The notes under the pieces are model-generated. The model saw only the letters and a list, made by a program, of their open reading frames with translations, searched no databases and was not told where the DNA came from. From Rachicladosporium sp. CCFEE 5018 (taxonomy: Eukaryota; Ascomycota; Dothideomycetes; Cladosporiales; Cladosporiaceae), in contig KZ111147.1 in NCBI GenBank assembly GCA_002077045.2, positions 106,700-170,699 of the forward strand: a DNA stretch of 64,000 nucleotides. Reading direction: 5' to 3'. The position numbers were made by a program, and so were the translations under genes. This document shows positions 10,604 to 20,682 of this stretch, piece by piece; within the stretch, counting starts at the first letter, position 1; each line of letters begins with the position of its first letter.

Positions 10604-11482
10604 ATGCGCATTGAACAGACACAGATCCAGCGGGCGAAGGCCTTTCTCCACGTCGGTCAAGGCATCATCACCTTTATAGCAGCATGCCTTGCGCTCAGCA
10701 TACTCACGAAAGCTGGTAGTAATGGGCGGTCTGTCGGCTTCTACTTCGCACTTGTAAGTGGATCCCCTGGTAACACTGTCAGCACTTTGACCGACTTCGA
10801 CAACCTCTCCAGCCAGCTCGCGAAGGTCACTCCCACTGGTGTCAACTCTGCGAGCTACAGCCCAACTAATAGCGCAGCTGCCTGCCCGACCGGCTCCGAC
10901 TGGGCTGCCAAGTCAAGCCCTCTGCCACCTACGCCCAATGCCGAGCTTTGCTCTTGCATGTACCAGACACTGTCCTGCGTGCCCGCTCCCAGCGTCAGCG
11001 ACACCGAGTATGGCGACTTCTTCGGCGTCGTCTGCGGCACTGGCGACGGCTCTCAGTGCGACGGCATCGCCCACAACGCTACGACCGGTGACTTCGGTGC
11101 CTACGGCATGTGCAGCGCCAAGGAGCAGCTCGGCTTTGCTCTCAACGCCTACTACAATGCCCAATCAGGCTCCAACCAGGCTTCTGCTTGCAACTTCGGT
11201 GGATCCGCTACAACCCAAGCTGCTACTTCTGCTGGTGGCTCGTGCTCCAGCCTCGTTGCTGAGGCCGGCACTGCTGGCACCGGTGTTGTCACCAGCCAGC
11301 CTACCGGCACTGGTGCTGCTAGCGGTGGGTCATCTGGCGGCGCGTCTGGCTCTGCTGGCGCTGCTTCGTCCTCTGCTGGTGCTTTCTCCATCTCTGCTCC
11401 TGGGTCGTCCAGCGGCATGTGGCAAGCAGGCTCGCTCGTTGTGGTGGCCATGGTCTCCGGCATGGGCATGATCCTCTTGTAA
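10604..11482 (+). CDS. Chimera of MARVEL first helix with X8 domain and GPI tail of a GH72 glucanosyltransferase
   Basis: Single open frame of 292 residues. Residues 1-50 match the start of fungal MARVEL membrane proteins (QTQIQRAKAFLH..., one membrane helix, then NGRSVGFYFAL). From about residue 53 the sequence is the C-terminal part of a GAS1/GEL-type beta-1,3-glucanosyltransferase: DFDNLSSQLAKVTPTGVNSA, then the Cys-rich X8/CBM43 domain with LCSCMYQTLSCV and YGMCSAKEQL, a Ser/Gly-rich spacer and a hydrophobic GPI-attachment tail. The whole GH72 catalytic domain is absent, so no transferase activity is expected. The join coincides with GTAAGT at 10754-10759, a perfect splice donor. It could be a real fusion, a rearranged pseudogene or an assembly join. 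Confidence 0.75.
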   Translation: MRIEQTQIQRAKAFLHVGQGIITFIAACLALSILTKAGSNGRSVGFYFALVSGSPGNTVSTLTDFDNLSSQLAKVTPTGVNSASYSPTNSAAACPTGSDWAAKSSPLPPTPNAELCSCMYQTLSCVPAPSVSDTEYGDFFGVVCGTGDGSQCDGIAHNATTGDFGAYGMCSAKEQLGFALNAYYNAQSGSNQASACNFGGSATTQAATSAGGSCSSLVAEAGTAGTGVVTSQPTGTGAASGGSSGGASGSAGAASSSAGAFSISAPGSSSGMWQAGSLVVVAMVSGMGMILL

Positions 11483-12735
11483 GCTAGGCAAATGTGAAAA
11501 GCTAGAGGCAGTTGGACAGCTGCAGCATTTTGCAGAATACAGAGGAAGTGCTATTGAGCACATGATCGCGCAGCTTGCTTTCAAGGGCCTGATCTCGCAA
11601 CACGGCACCCACGGGTGACGCCGCGTGAGTTTCTTGACCTTGCATGGAGGCGTTGACGGGGATCAGGATTTGCTTCGGCATGTGTAGTAAAGCAAAGGGA
11701 TAATCGAGCCATTACCATACCACTTGTCACGAGCGTCTCAACATTATTGTCCGTCTATTTGCCATATGTGGACTGCATCTTTATACGTGTGCTCGCCGTA
11801 AGTCACACTGCGTTCACTCTTGCCGTCGTCCATCTCTATCCAAGCCCTTGGACGTTGGCGCAGCACAAATTTGCACAGCATATCACTTCACACTCCTCCT
11901 GGGCTCTGCTTGTAAGCGCCGTCGGCCCCGCCACCGCATCCTCAATGTGCAACAAACTTCCGACCCTCCTTGACGATCTTGCCACAGCTCTGGGGCCGAA
12001 TAGTCTCAATATAACCAGCACACTTCAGGATGAAGGACAAAGTTAAGCTTTCCCCGGCTCCGCAGGTCGATCTTACCCGCAGGTCGCACCGCACTTCATC
12101 TAATCTCCGCGTTCGTCTGTTTGTGGAGATTGGAGATGACCCGCCCCAATCTAGACTTCAGCTTCCTCCTTGGCGGCAGGGCTGACTACGCTCGTTTCCC
12201 CTGTTTCTTCCTCGTGGGCTCACGCATGGCGCGCAGGGCTTGCGAGCGAACTGGTGCGTCGAAGCGATCGGGGCTGCATCTGGAGGTGCTGCTTGGCAAT
12301 ATCATGCCCGTTTATGCAGGTACAGCGCGCGTGTGGCTGGAGCTTACCTCCCAAGCAAGCTTGGCCATGCGATCGCTCTGGCGAAGCACGCTGCACAACG
12401 TGGGCGGTTCTGCTGGGCGAGGGATCTTGGTTCGCGGGGCGCGGCTCGAGGTAGGATGTGCCGGGTATTGGCGATGAATGTGTAGGTTTTGTGTTGGTGG
12501 TACGGAGTTGGGAACCGGCTGGCTGACTGGGCGCACGAGGATCGTCCTGATCTGGTGTTCGCTACCCAGGGAAGGGGGCCGAAGAGGTACGAGTATAGTA
12601 CAAAGGCTTTGTTGTCCCCCGGCACTCTCTCCTGCCTCTCCCTCTGACTCGATCGTCGACATTTCCTCAAGTCAAACCACACTCGTTTAATACTATCCTT
12701 CAGTCACTCCTTTCGAAAGTTTTCCAACAGCCAAC
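11483..12735. other. Intergenic region, no gene seen
   Basis: About 1.25 kb. Open frames at 11747-12046 and 12121-12477 have no recognisable domain or signal peptide, and no copy is available for comparison. The last 80 bases are pyrimidine-rich, as expected just upstream of the CFEM gene start. Confidence 0.55.
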
Positions 12736-13312
12736 ATGAAGTTCACATCCATCGTCGTCGCCCTCGCGGCCGCTTTCCCAGCCATCTCAGAGGCACTCAT
12801 CTTCAACAAGACGCAAGCCTACGCTGACGGCAACCTCCAGAAGTACCGCTGCTTGGACACCCTTCACTGGGTCCAGAAGCTGCCGTCTTGCTTGAAGCAA
12901 TGCCAGGTTAATGCCAATCTGGGTGATGGCTGCGCTTACGATGACTTGTACGCCATGCCTCCATTCGAAGGTTCCACAGTCTGATGCTAACGCGACGAAC
13001 AGCGCCTGCCACTGCGCGAACTACGACGCCTACAGCCCCATCATCGAGAAGTGCGCGTTCCCACCCGCGCTCGGTGGATCCGGAAGCTGCTCGCTCCAGG
13101 AGCTCGGCGGCGTGCGGCCTCTGGTCAACGACATGTGCAACTTCTTCAACGCGACGTAAGTCTCGCGTCGTATCTTTAGAACAGCGTTCGAATACTGACG
13201 TGCGTTTCTTCACAGTGGCTACACTGCCTACACGGACTGCTACACCCGTCTAAGCCCGAAGAAGACCTTCGCCGTCATCCAGAAGCAGACTATCACGATC
13301 CTCGACGAGTAG
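12736..13312 (+). CDS. Small secreted CFEM-domain protein
   Basis: Three exons (12736-12947, 13003-13155, 13216-13312) with introns of 55 and 60 nt; the first intron has a TGCTAAC branch site. The product has 153 residues. Residues 1-20 form a signal peptide. Eight Cys follow the CFEM pattern: CLKQC, DGCAYDDFACHC, KCAF, GSC and DMC. The Asp of DDFACHC is at the position that contacts haem iron in haem-scavenging CFEM proteins. There is no GPI tail, so it is probably released to the medium, either for haem uptake or as an effector-like protein. It converges with the MDR oxidoreductase at 13482. Confidence 0.85.
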
Positions 13313-13481
13313 ATGTTGTAATCGACAAGGTCATGGGTGGGAGTTGGGCGGCAACGGCGTTCGCAGAAGGGGTGGTTTGGAGTGTCAGCGTGGCTCGTAC
13401 AAAAGCTATGTAAAGTAATGAAGTACACTTCTGCAGGTCGAATTTTGTTCCCCCCAGTTGCTATCAACATGACTATGGACA
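13313..13481. other. Short intergenic, convergent 3' ends
   Basis: Between the stop of the CFEM gene and the stop of the minus-strand oxidoreductase; likely 3' untranslated sequence of both. Confidence 0.6.
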
Positions 13482-13678
13482 CTACTCCTTCGAAGCATCC
13501 CCATCAATACCCCCCACAATGACTTTCCTCGCACTCACCCCCCGTCTCTGCACATCCAAGCCATGCTGCACACTCCTCAATCCACCACCCACCACCAGGG
13601 CTGCAGGCAACGGCTTCACCCTTCCGTTCGCCAGCGCACCAGGCAAGAAGTTCCGCCATATGTACGGCCCAACACCAT
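13482..13678 (-). CDS. MDR-type zinc/NAD(P) oxidoreductase, C-terminal fragment, cut by gap
   Basis: Read on the minus strand from the gap edge, the frame gives about 65 residues ending at a TAG (13482-13484). It contains GRVKPLPAALV, then GGLRSVQHGLDVQRRGVSA and RKVIV, the typical C-terminus of medium-chain dehydrogenase/reductase (alcohol dehydrogenase or quinone reductase-like) proteins. In that family this segment packs against the substrate cleft. The rest of the gene lies in or beyond the gap. Plus-strand frames through this interval look like shadows. Confidence 0.65.
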
Positions 13679-13778
13679 NNNNNNNNNNNNNNNNNNNNNN
13701 NNNNNNNNNNNNNNNNNNNNNNNNNNNNNNNNNNNNNNNNNNNNNNNNNNNNNNNNNNNNNNNNNNNNNNNNNNNNNN
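13679..13778. other. Assembly gap, 100 N
   Basis: Exactly 100 unknown bases, a common placeholder for a gap of unknown size. The left flank is inside an oxidoreductase gene and the right flank is inside exon 3 of the secreted Cys-rich gene. Confidence 0.99.
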
Positions 13779-14226
13779 CTAGATCGCAAGACGTGTCAAG
13801 ACGATATGGGTGTCACCTGGGGCGTCCTCTGCGACACTCGTCTCAGCGGCATCGTCATCACGACAAGTGGCAAGCACAAGCGCGTCGATACCGAGCGAGA
13901 CTTGGACGAAGTCATGCCGGCTGCCGCTGGGCTCGGTGGACGCAGTGCCGAAGGACTCGAAGAAAGGGAATTGACGGACCGCGAGCTGACTCAACGAACG
14001 TACACTGGGAGTTTCGGAGGGTGTACCGGCTACTGCGGTATGTTTGAAAAGTCGTACTGTGTTGGTGTGGCGTACAATGTTGGCTTCAATGGGAATTGCA
14101 TGTCGGTATGTCTTTGAAGCATTGATCGCGCGCGATGGGAGAACTGTTGCTGACGCATTCCAGTACGATGTCGTCGATGGGACATTTCCGGCGCCAGGAG
14201 GAATCGCGGCGATGCGTGAGTCCTAG
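13779..14226 (+). pseudogene. Secreted Cys-rich PAN-like protein, copy B, 5' cut by gap and early stop
   Basis: Exon 3 (from 13779 to 14105) and exon 4 (from 14164) match the copy at 8016-8859, with the 58-nt intron retained. The signal-peptide exons are missing because the contig begins here. In exon 4 the codon after GAG TCC is TAG at 14224-14226 where the other copy has GAG, so this copy ends 19 residues early and lacks the last Cys. All other visible Cys are kept, so a slightly shorter functional protein is possible. Confidence 0.7.
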
Positions 14227-15322
14227 GTTGGTCCCCTACAGGGACCCAGTGTTGAACGTGCGATTCTTTGTGTAGCAATTTGATCAATTGTTGAACTCGC
14301 TGACAGGTCTACTGATCGCGCCTTTCCTTCCTGTCGTCTGTCGAGTGTCAACCTTGTGTCGACTTCACCTCATCGGGTGCGGACTCTGGACGCATTACTC
14401 CCAATCAAGAATTCGCAGGAACATGCATTGTGAGTGTCGTCTGTTGGGCCTCCCCCTCTGATATGTCCTGTATTGTGCTCTTTGCTGGATCGCAACGATG
14501 CTGAGACAACTCCGACTACGCAGCGGCCCTGGCGGCGACTCTTCGCTGCCCTTGATTATATAAGAGGCTCAATGATATGTGGACCGCCGGGGAACCAATG
14601 CCATGGCAAGTTCGAGTCATGCACAGCATATTGCCTTTTCGTTGTTGGCATGGCTGCCACATGGCTGCCGAAAGCTACGGCAAAGTGCATGCTGACCTCA
14701 ACATCTGAGTATAACAGTCCATGTCTCTTAGGTTTGCGAAGCAGTCACCTCTTCAAGCCTGTCGTTGCGGACTCCTCACGCAAAGCATGGATTGAGGGCA
14801 AGCACATGTTTACAAAAGACTTCGCGAGTCTTCAGCGAATTGGCGTTCTCGCTTGGCGCACGTGCTAGCGGTCTTCTGGGGCTGGCTTCTGAACTTCCTT
14901 CTCCAATGTCCTCCACTCCGACCATTCGCAACACGACAACCGCCATGTGGTACTCGTCGACATGCAGGTGCTCTCGCTTACGACGGGTCCATCCCAGTAT
15001 GTGCTACACCCCACGACGCGACACCCGTTTTGGGACCTGAGGCCGGTGAATAATGTGAAGGCCTGAGCCCCTCTTGGCGAGAGCCGCAATCGTAACAAAA
15101 CGCCTCCAGGGCTAGCAGACTGTATGGCCTGAGGCCAGGCGCAGCATGTGCGTCTCCTATCGGCGGTATTGTATTTCTATTGTCTCCTAATCTGCCACTC
15201 ATGCAATTTACCACGAACTCTTGTTTCACGGCGACTTGAAACCTATAAAATCACTGTAGGAGCTGCGGCTAGACGACAACCCGCAGTCTTCCGCCGCGCC
15301 GTGCAGCGACACAGCCAGAGTC
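14227..15322. other. Intergenic with promoter of N-domain gene
   Basis: About 1.1 kb corresponding to 6973-8015 but with indels. A TATAAAA lies 73-79 bases before the N-domain ATG. Open frames (for example 14434-14868) are not conserved with the other copy at the protein level. Confidence 0.6.
15244..15250 (+). promoter_or_regulatory. TATA box candidate for fungal N-domain gene
   Basis: TATAAAA at 73 bases before the start codon. The aligned bases in the frameshifted copy (7046-7051, minus strand) read GCAGAG, so the element is absent there. Not experimentally shown. Confidence 0.45.
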
Positions 15323-17590
15323 ATGGCGCTGTCCCCTAGCGTTGGCGACATCCTTATGCTATCGCAGACAGCATGGAAGATAGGAAGGGCATTCACAAAA
15401 GGCAGGGGATCCGCCCCGAGAGAGTTTGCTGAGGTGGAGCGAGAGTCCGATGGCCTTAGCCAAGCCTTGAAGCTAGTAGCAGAGACTCTACATGCAGACG
15501 GCAGCATACTAGCAGCTGCCGATCAGGAGACACAAGAGGCTGTAGCAACCATCTTGGACAGCGCGAATACTACGCTGAGCGACCTGGAGAGCTTCGTGGA
15601 AAGGTACAGCGCAGTGGAGAAGAAAACTGGCACACGGACTTGGAGTGAGGTGGTGATCGCGAACTACAAGACGGTGCAATGGACGCAGAGCAAAGGCTCA
15701 ATCACGGAGCTGCGCGACATGCTACAAATGCACACCAATACCATCAACTTGACTATGCAGGCGTTGCAATCCCGCAGTCTGTCACGGCTGGAGAGGATTG
15801 CAGTCCCAATGGCAGAGAAGGTCGACTCGATACACGACACGGTCAACGGGGAGTCTGGTATTGGCAGGAAGGTAGACGAATTGCATGCACTTATGATGGC
15901 GTTCGCCAATAGTACGCCGAGCCTGGTCGCGCGGGAACGTCAGGGCAGGAACAGCGCTGCATCGAGTTCGACCATCTCAACCTTGGAGTCGCAACGTGGC
16001 AAGCCGCGCGAGATCGAAGCTGCGCCCACGCGTCTTGCAATCCCACCACCGAGGCTATCGAGTAATGGGACAACCACTGTCTCAAGCTCTCAAGACCAGC
16101 GCCGAATGCGCGAGGACTCTGCCTACTACAGCCTCGACCAGCCCGGCAAGCCCAAAGACTGGAAATTTGAAAGCGGATCGCCACCATCGAACAGATCTAG
16201 TGTTGGCGGAGCAGCAGCAGTTCCACAGGAAAGTACGGTAGTCGCCGGTCCAAGCACCTGGCTGAGCACACCAGACATGCCTCCGAACTCGCGCCGGACT
16301 TCCAACATTGCGCGCCGCGAGTCCTCAACGCTGCCATATCTCCTAGCCATGTCGAGCTCCGAAGAGACGCGCGCTGATAGCAGCGATGAACGGCTGCCTG
16401 CAGTGGAAGACTCGCCCATCTCGCCACGCTCTGTCAATCGCGCAACACAGCCCAGAGGTGATTCAATACTCCCGTCACCAGCTATGAGACCAAATGCTTC
16501 GCCCGAACGACGACCAGCCACGCCAAGTTCTATCATGCTACCTGCTCGCGCCCGCTCTTCGACCAATGCCAGCAAACGCCCTTCCAAGGGACCAACAAAC
16601 GGGCAAAACCGCAACTCAGCACCTGGCGTACCAACTTTCGAGAAGTCACTTTTCCGTAACGCGGCGATCCTCTGCGACACACGTTACAAAGTCGTCGAAT
16701 ACGCTGAACACGATCCTGCTGCCGTCGATCCGAGGTTCGATACAAAGATGGTGCCAGCCACGACTGAGGGCCGCATCTGCGTGATCCGTAAGCGAGAGCG
16801 ACTCCCTCATGGTGGTACTCAGACAGCGACTAGCGTATGGGTGATTTCAGACGACGGCGAAGTGCGTTGTCAGCAGAAATTACCTGACGGCGTCGAGACC
16901 ATCCCACTCTGTAGCTACTTCGACACCGATAAAGTCATGTTACCGTCACACACCGCTGGGAAAGATGTCACGCTGAGATTCCATGGCACGCAGTGGGAAG
17001 ACCCGATCGAGAAGGAGGCGCATACGAATTGGGTGAACTACGTTCTGGAGTCCGACGAAGCAGCTGCTACATTCCAGTCCGCGATTTTCGAGCGAAGGCT
17101 GCTGGGATCCTTCGCGACACTCAAGACGACTGTCATACACGATGGCTTCAAGGGCACATTTACACTTGAAGAGCAGATGGTCAACATCGACGTTCTCCGC
17201 ATCTGGGAGGAAGACGGCAGCAACATCGCAGGCGGCACCGGTGGTATCATGGCTCTCGTACACTACGCCTCGAATTTCAGCGACGGCTGGGCACGATGGT
17301 GGATGAACTCGTCCCGCCAACCTGTACGGCTGAAAGAGGACGACGTCAAGCATGTGAAGCTGAAGGGCATCGATATCCCGTATCCGAAGCCCGGTGGTGG
17401 ACTCGCGCGTGTGCCTACTTCGAACGGAGATATTGCTAGACGGCCTAGTGATATGCAGGGAAAGAAGAAGGGCGCCGAAAAGCGGATTACTGGTATAAGG
17501 ATCGAGTTCCGGGATCTTGATGAACGGATCAAGTTCATGGCTTTGATGAAGAGGCTGCAGGAGAGGATGTTGCCGCTACCAGACATGTGA
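15323..17590 (+). CDS. Fungal N-terminal-domain signalling protein, copy B, intact
   Basis: Intronless gene for 755 residues. Residues 1-60 have the fungal N-domain pattern (SVGDILMLSQTAWKIGRAF, then GSAPREFAEVERE), common at the N-terminus of ascomycete NACHT, ankyrin and kinase signalling proteins. Residues about 60-200 are helical and may form a coiled coil. Residues 210-470 are Ser/Pro-rich and probably disordered. The C-terminal 280 residues are a conserved globular region (from FEKSLFRNAAILCDTRYKV to LPLPDM) that I cannot name. No nucleotide-binding motif is visible, so it is not a full STAND protein. It is probably an adaptor; cellular role unknown. The other copy is frameshifted. Confidence 0.75.
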   Translation: MALSPSVGDILMLSQTAWKIGRAFTKGRGSAPREFAEVERESDGLSQALKLVAETLHADGSILAAADQETQEAVATILDSANTTLSDLESFVERYSAVEKKTGTRTWSEVVIANYKTVQWTQSKGSITELRDMLQMHTNTINLTMQALQSRSLSRLERIAVPMAEKVDSIHDTVNGESGIGRKVDELHALMMAFANSTPSLVARERQGRNSAASSSTISTLESQRGKPREIEAAPTRLAIPPPRLSSNGTTTVSSSQDQRRMREDSAYYSLDQPGKPKDWKFESGSPPSNRSSVGGAAAVPQESTVVAGPSTWLSTPDMPPNSRRTSNIARRESSTLPYLLAMSSSEETRADSSDERLPAVEDSPISPRSVNRATQPRGDSILPSPAMRPNASPERRPATPSSIMLPARARSSTNASKRPSKGPTNGQNRNSAPGVPTFEKSLFRNAAILCDTRYKVVEYAEHDPAAVDPRFDTKMVPATTEGRICVIRKRERLPHGGTQTATSVWVISDDGEVRCQQKLPDGVETIPLCSYFDTDKVMLPSHTAGKDVTLRFHGTQWEDPIEKEAHTNWVNYVLESDEAAATFQSAIFERRLLGSFATLKTTVIHDGFKGTFTLEEQMVNIDVLRIWEEDGSNIAGGTGGIMALVHYASNFSDGWARWWMNSSRQPVRLKEDDVKHVKLKGIDIPYPKPGGGLARVPTSNGDIARRPSDMQGKKKGAEKRITGIRIEFRDLDERIKFMALMKRLQERMLPLPDM

Positions 17591-18169
17591 ACCGCCGGGA
17601 GAGCACACTGACCGCCCCGAAAACTCCGTACTCGTCTTCACGAGGCGGTAGCAGAGAGCTGGCTTGAGCTTGTCCTCAGGATAGTGTGCGATCTGTCGGA
17701 AACTGCGTAAAGCTCAACGTCAGTGTACTCGCCGCATCACTGGATGGAAGTCAAACTGTGTAATACAGGACTGACGGGCTGGTCTTCCACCACAATTCAG
17801 TGCCGCTCGTAGTTCAAGCACAGCTGGCAGACTGCCCTGTCACTCACTGGAGACTATGCTATGTTTCACAGCTCAATCATGGTTGTTGGCTCACTTCCGG
17901 ACGTGTAGGTCGCCACCTTAGGTCTGCCTTCATTCAATACGTGCTGATACCATGGCTTCATCTGGTCTTCTCACTCGGACGTTGACCTCACTGGTATTGA
18001 TCACATGCTGTGGGACTTACGACGAGAATGGCATAAGTAGATCTTATGCTACTCCTTTCCTCTTACCACAACACAACACTCTAACACAACACAACACTCT
18101 CGACGGTCTTACTTACCCCAACCCAACACCTCCCACCCTTCACCAAGCACATCATACCGAGACACCGCC
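17591..18169. other. Intergenic / promoter region
   Basis: Upstream of the plus-strand pseudo-caspase-like gene. A short tandem repeat of CACAACACTC-like units occurs at about 18065-18100, probably within the 5' untranslated region. No gene seen. Confidence 0.6.
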
Positions 18170-19779
18170 ATGGCAGCAACGGAGCGCATCTCTACCTCAG
18201 TCCCCACGACCCGACGAGGCTTCATTGGCCCGAAGTGGCGAAGTTCTCGCCCAATCAAGAATCTGAAAGACACGCCGCCTCAGTTCAGCCGTCCCTACGA
18301 TTACACCTATGCCTACATCCTCAATGACATTGACCCCGACGACGACCGCGATCTCACTAACGCGCAGAGGGAACACCGGACCAAGTGCGATAACATGAGA
18401 TACATCTTCAACGAAGTCATCGACACTGATAATCTCGAGTCTGTCACGTTTGGCACCGGCCCAAACTCGACTGCGGACTACACAAGCAATGCCCGGCTGC
18501 AGGCATACTTCGTCAGGGAGCTGAGTAAGATGGACGACAGGGATCTCGTAGTGATCTATCTCCACGCCAGCGCTCGTGGCAATGGCGATCAGTACGAGTG
18601 GTAAGTTCCCCATGAGTAATGCCCCTGACCATGTGTGAGCTGACATTGGCAACTAGGATGAACGCCTCTGCGCCCGGCAGAATCGATGCATTCGCTCTCT
18701 TCGAGACTATCATAGACCAGGAGAAGAACGTTCTCATCATTCTCGACGGCCCGATGCCAACTCGGTTCGGCAGAAAGCTCGATTGCCCACACTCGTCGTT
18801 CGAGATCATGCATACGTCTGGGCCACTGCTCAACGCGGCTGGCGGTCTATACCAGTATCACCTCACTGAGGCGATTCACAGGACTCTGCCGCGGCTGACT
18901 GCCGGAACATGGAAGATACGGCACCGCAAGTCCATCCCACAGACCCTTGCGAGGGATAAGAGTCTGTGGAACAATCCCCAGCGTCAGTGGACCGCCAAGA
19001 CCAAGTCTAACAGCACAGAGAGCATCGTGCGCTTCTGTGTCGAGCCAGATGATGTTGCATTGCTCGGCAAGATTCGCATTCACGGCTGCGAGATTCAGGG
19101 AGACTGGTGCCCTGTGACAGGTGATGCACCGACCGACGATGAGGGTAATGACCATGATAGCGGCAACGAGGGCGGCGATGATGACAGCGATGGCGAGAAC
19201 TATTCATCCCCTCCAAAGCGCCAGAGAGGCCGCAAGGCTCACCCACAGCCGACTGTTAAGAAGTCCAGAGTGAGAAAGGCAACGACGACAACGAAGAAGG
19301 GGCAGACCAGCGCTGCTAGGACCACTGCTGCGAAGAACACCTCTGCGAGGAGTGCAAACACCACGACTGGAAAGAAAGCCAGCGCTAGCAAAAGCACCGG
19401 CCGCAAGCGTGGGGGCCGCAACAAGACCACCGCGTTGTCTGCTCCGACGATCAACGACTTACTGCTGCTTAATCTTCGCGGTTCGTCAATCCCGCCCGAG
19501 ACTGATGATGAGGCACTCATCACACCGAAGGAAGCAGATGAGCCTTATCAATTCTTCAAGCGCGAGCCGTCGATTCTGCTGAGCGACGATGATGACGTGA
19601 AGATGGAGTCCGATATTGAGGTCGTGAGCGTCAACGTCCGCCCATCACCGCTGCGTGGCGACGAGCTGCTGTTGGTGAGCGAGAGCGAGAAGAATGATGA
19701 TGATGATGATGATGATGATGATGTGCAGTTCGTGTCGATGCATCGACAGACGATCAACATTGACAGCGACGGGGACTGA
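18170..19779 (+). CDS. Caspase-like-fold nuclear protein lacking catalytic residues, copy B
   Basis: Exons 18170-18600 and 18657-19779, intron 56 nt with a GCTGAC branch, giving 517 residues. The N-terminal half has the same strand order as copy A: VVIYLHASARG, then VLIILDGPMP with Gly at the usual catalytic Cys position, then EIMHTSG. The basic segment differs strongly from copy A in sequence but keeps Lys/Thr/Ala composition and GRKRGGRNK. The tail has FKRE next to SILLSDDDD, VKMES next to DIEVVS, ELLLVSESE, a nine-Asp run before VQFVS, and INIDSD. These look like SUMO attachment and SUMO-interaction motifs. Likely nuclear; function not known. Confidence 0.6.
19696..19722 (+). repeat. GAT trinucleotide repeat, 9 units (poly-Asp)
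   Basis: Nine GAT codons in frame, preceding the VQFVS motif. The other copy has five, a length difference of four codons without frameshift. Confidence 0.9.
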
Positions 19780-20682
19780 ACGAGAGGACAGTGAGAGGTA
19801 TTGTGCTTGCGTGCCAGAAAGGCAACGTCGGGGCAGATTGACTGCACTCGAAAGATGAAAGCGACAGCGGTCGAAAAGCAGACGACAAGTAAGTGACGCG
19901 AGCTCGAGCATGCATTTACGAGCTAATCAAATACAGTGGTGTCGTAGATGCTGTCAGATCCCGAGGGACGAGCGCGGACTGGCGTGGTTGACGAAGATGC
20001 TGTAAGCTCCTGAGGGACAGGCAAGACTCACTGTGAATGGTCAGAAGGCAGCGTAAGGCATACTGTGTACAACAGAAGCCACTGGCGTGCACAAGAGCAC
20101 AGAATGGACGACTCCACCTAAACTATGACTCAATCTCCAGATTCACAAGACTGTGGCGCATAATCTGGGTTCAACGCTGTCTCGATCGCCACTTCAAGTC
20201 TGCAAGTGCCCGTAATTGCGCCGCTCAGATCGACGAAATTACGACTGTCCCAGTGAGAGATCCACGGAAGACCCGCTCTCCGGCCAAGTCAGACTACCTC
20301 GACCGCCATGATGTGTATCTCTACAAGCTACGTGATGTAGTTCATGCACCCAAAGCACAAGTCGAAGGCTCAGGAGCAACCGCAGTCTCCACGGAGAGGG
20401 CTCGAACTCCGTTTTGTGATGGTGAGACGCCAAATCAATTCTTATGTTCCGTCTGGTGCGTTACCAGCGATGAAAGCCATGGGACAGCACTCCAAATCTT
20501 ACACGGGGATATAAAACAGTAACGCGAGAAACAGACGTGTGACCAGCGTCCTACTATGGCAGTGATGATGTTCCAGTCTGACGGCTAGTATGCAATGCAC
20601 CCAATCCTCAGTATCTCTACACAATGCCGAACAAACACTCCGCTGATTCCGGTACCGCTCAGTACGCAAGACCGCAAACCCT
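19780..20682. other. Intergenic, convergent 3' ends
   Basis: Counterpart of 1638-2539. The plus-strand open frame 20037-20522 matches the one in the other copy in length, but the differences I counted are all non-synonymous. No gene called. Confidence 0.6.

Noticed and set aside
11747..12046. 99-codon frame in a gene-poor stretch
   Set aside because: No family, no signal peptide, and no second copy to test; not enough to call a gene.
14434..14868. 144-codon frame upstream of the N-domain gene
   Set aside because: The counterpart at 7404-7829 differs in start, end and many residues, with indels; it behaves as non-coding.
20330..20420. tRNA-like GGCTCGAACTCC motif
   Set aside because: The flanking bases do not form a five-pair T stem, and no acceptor or anticodon arm can be built.
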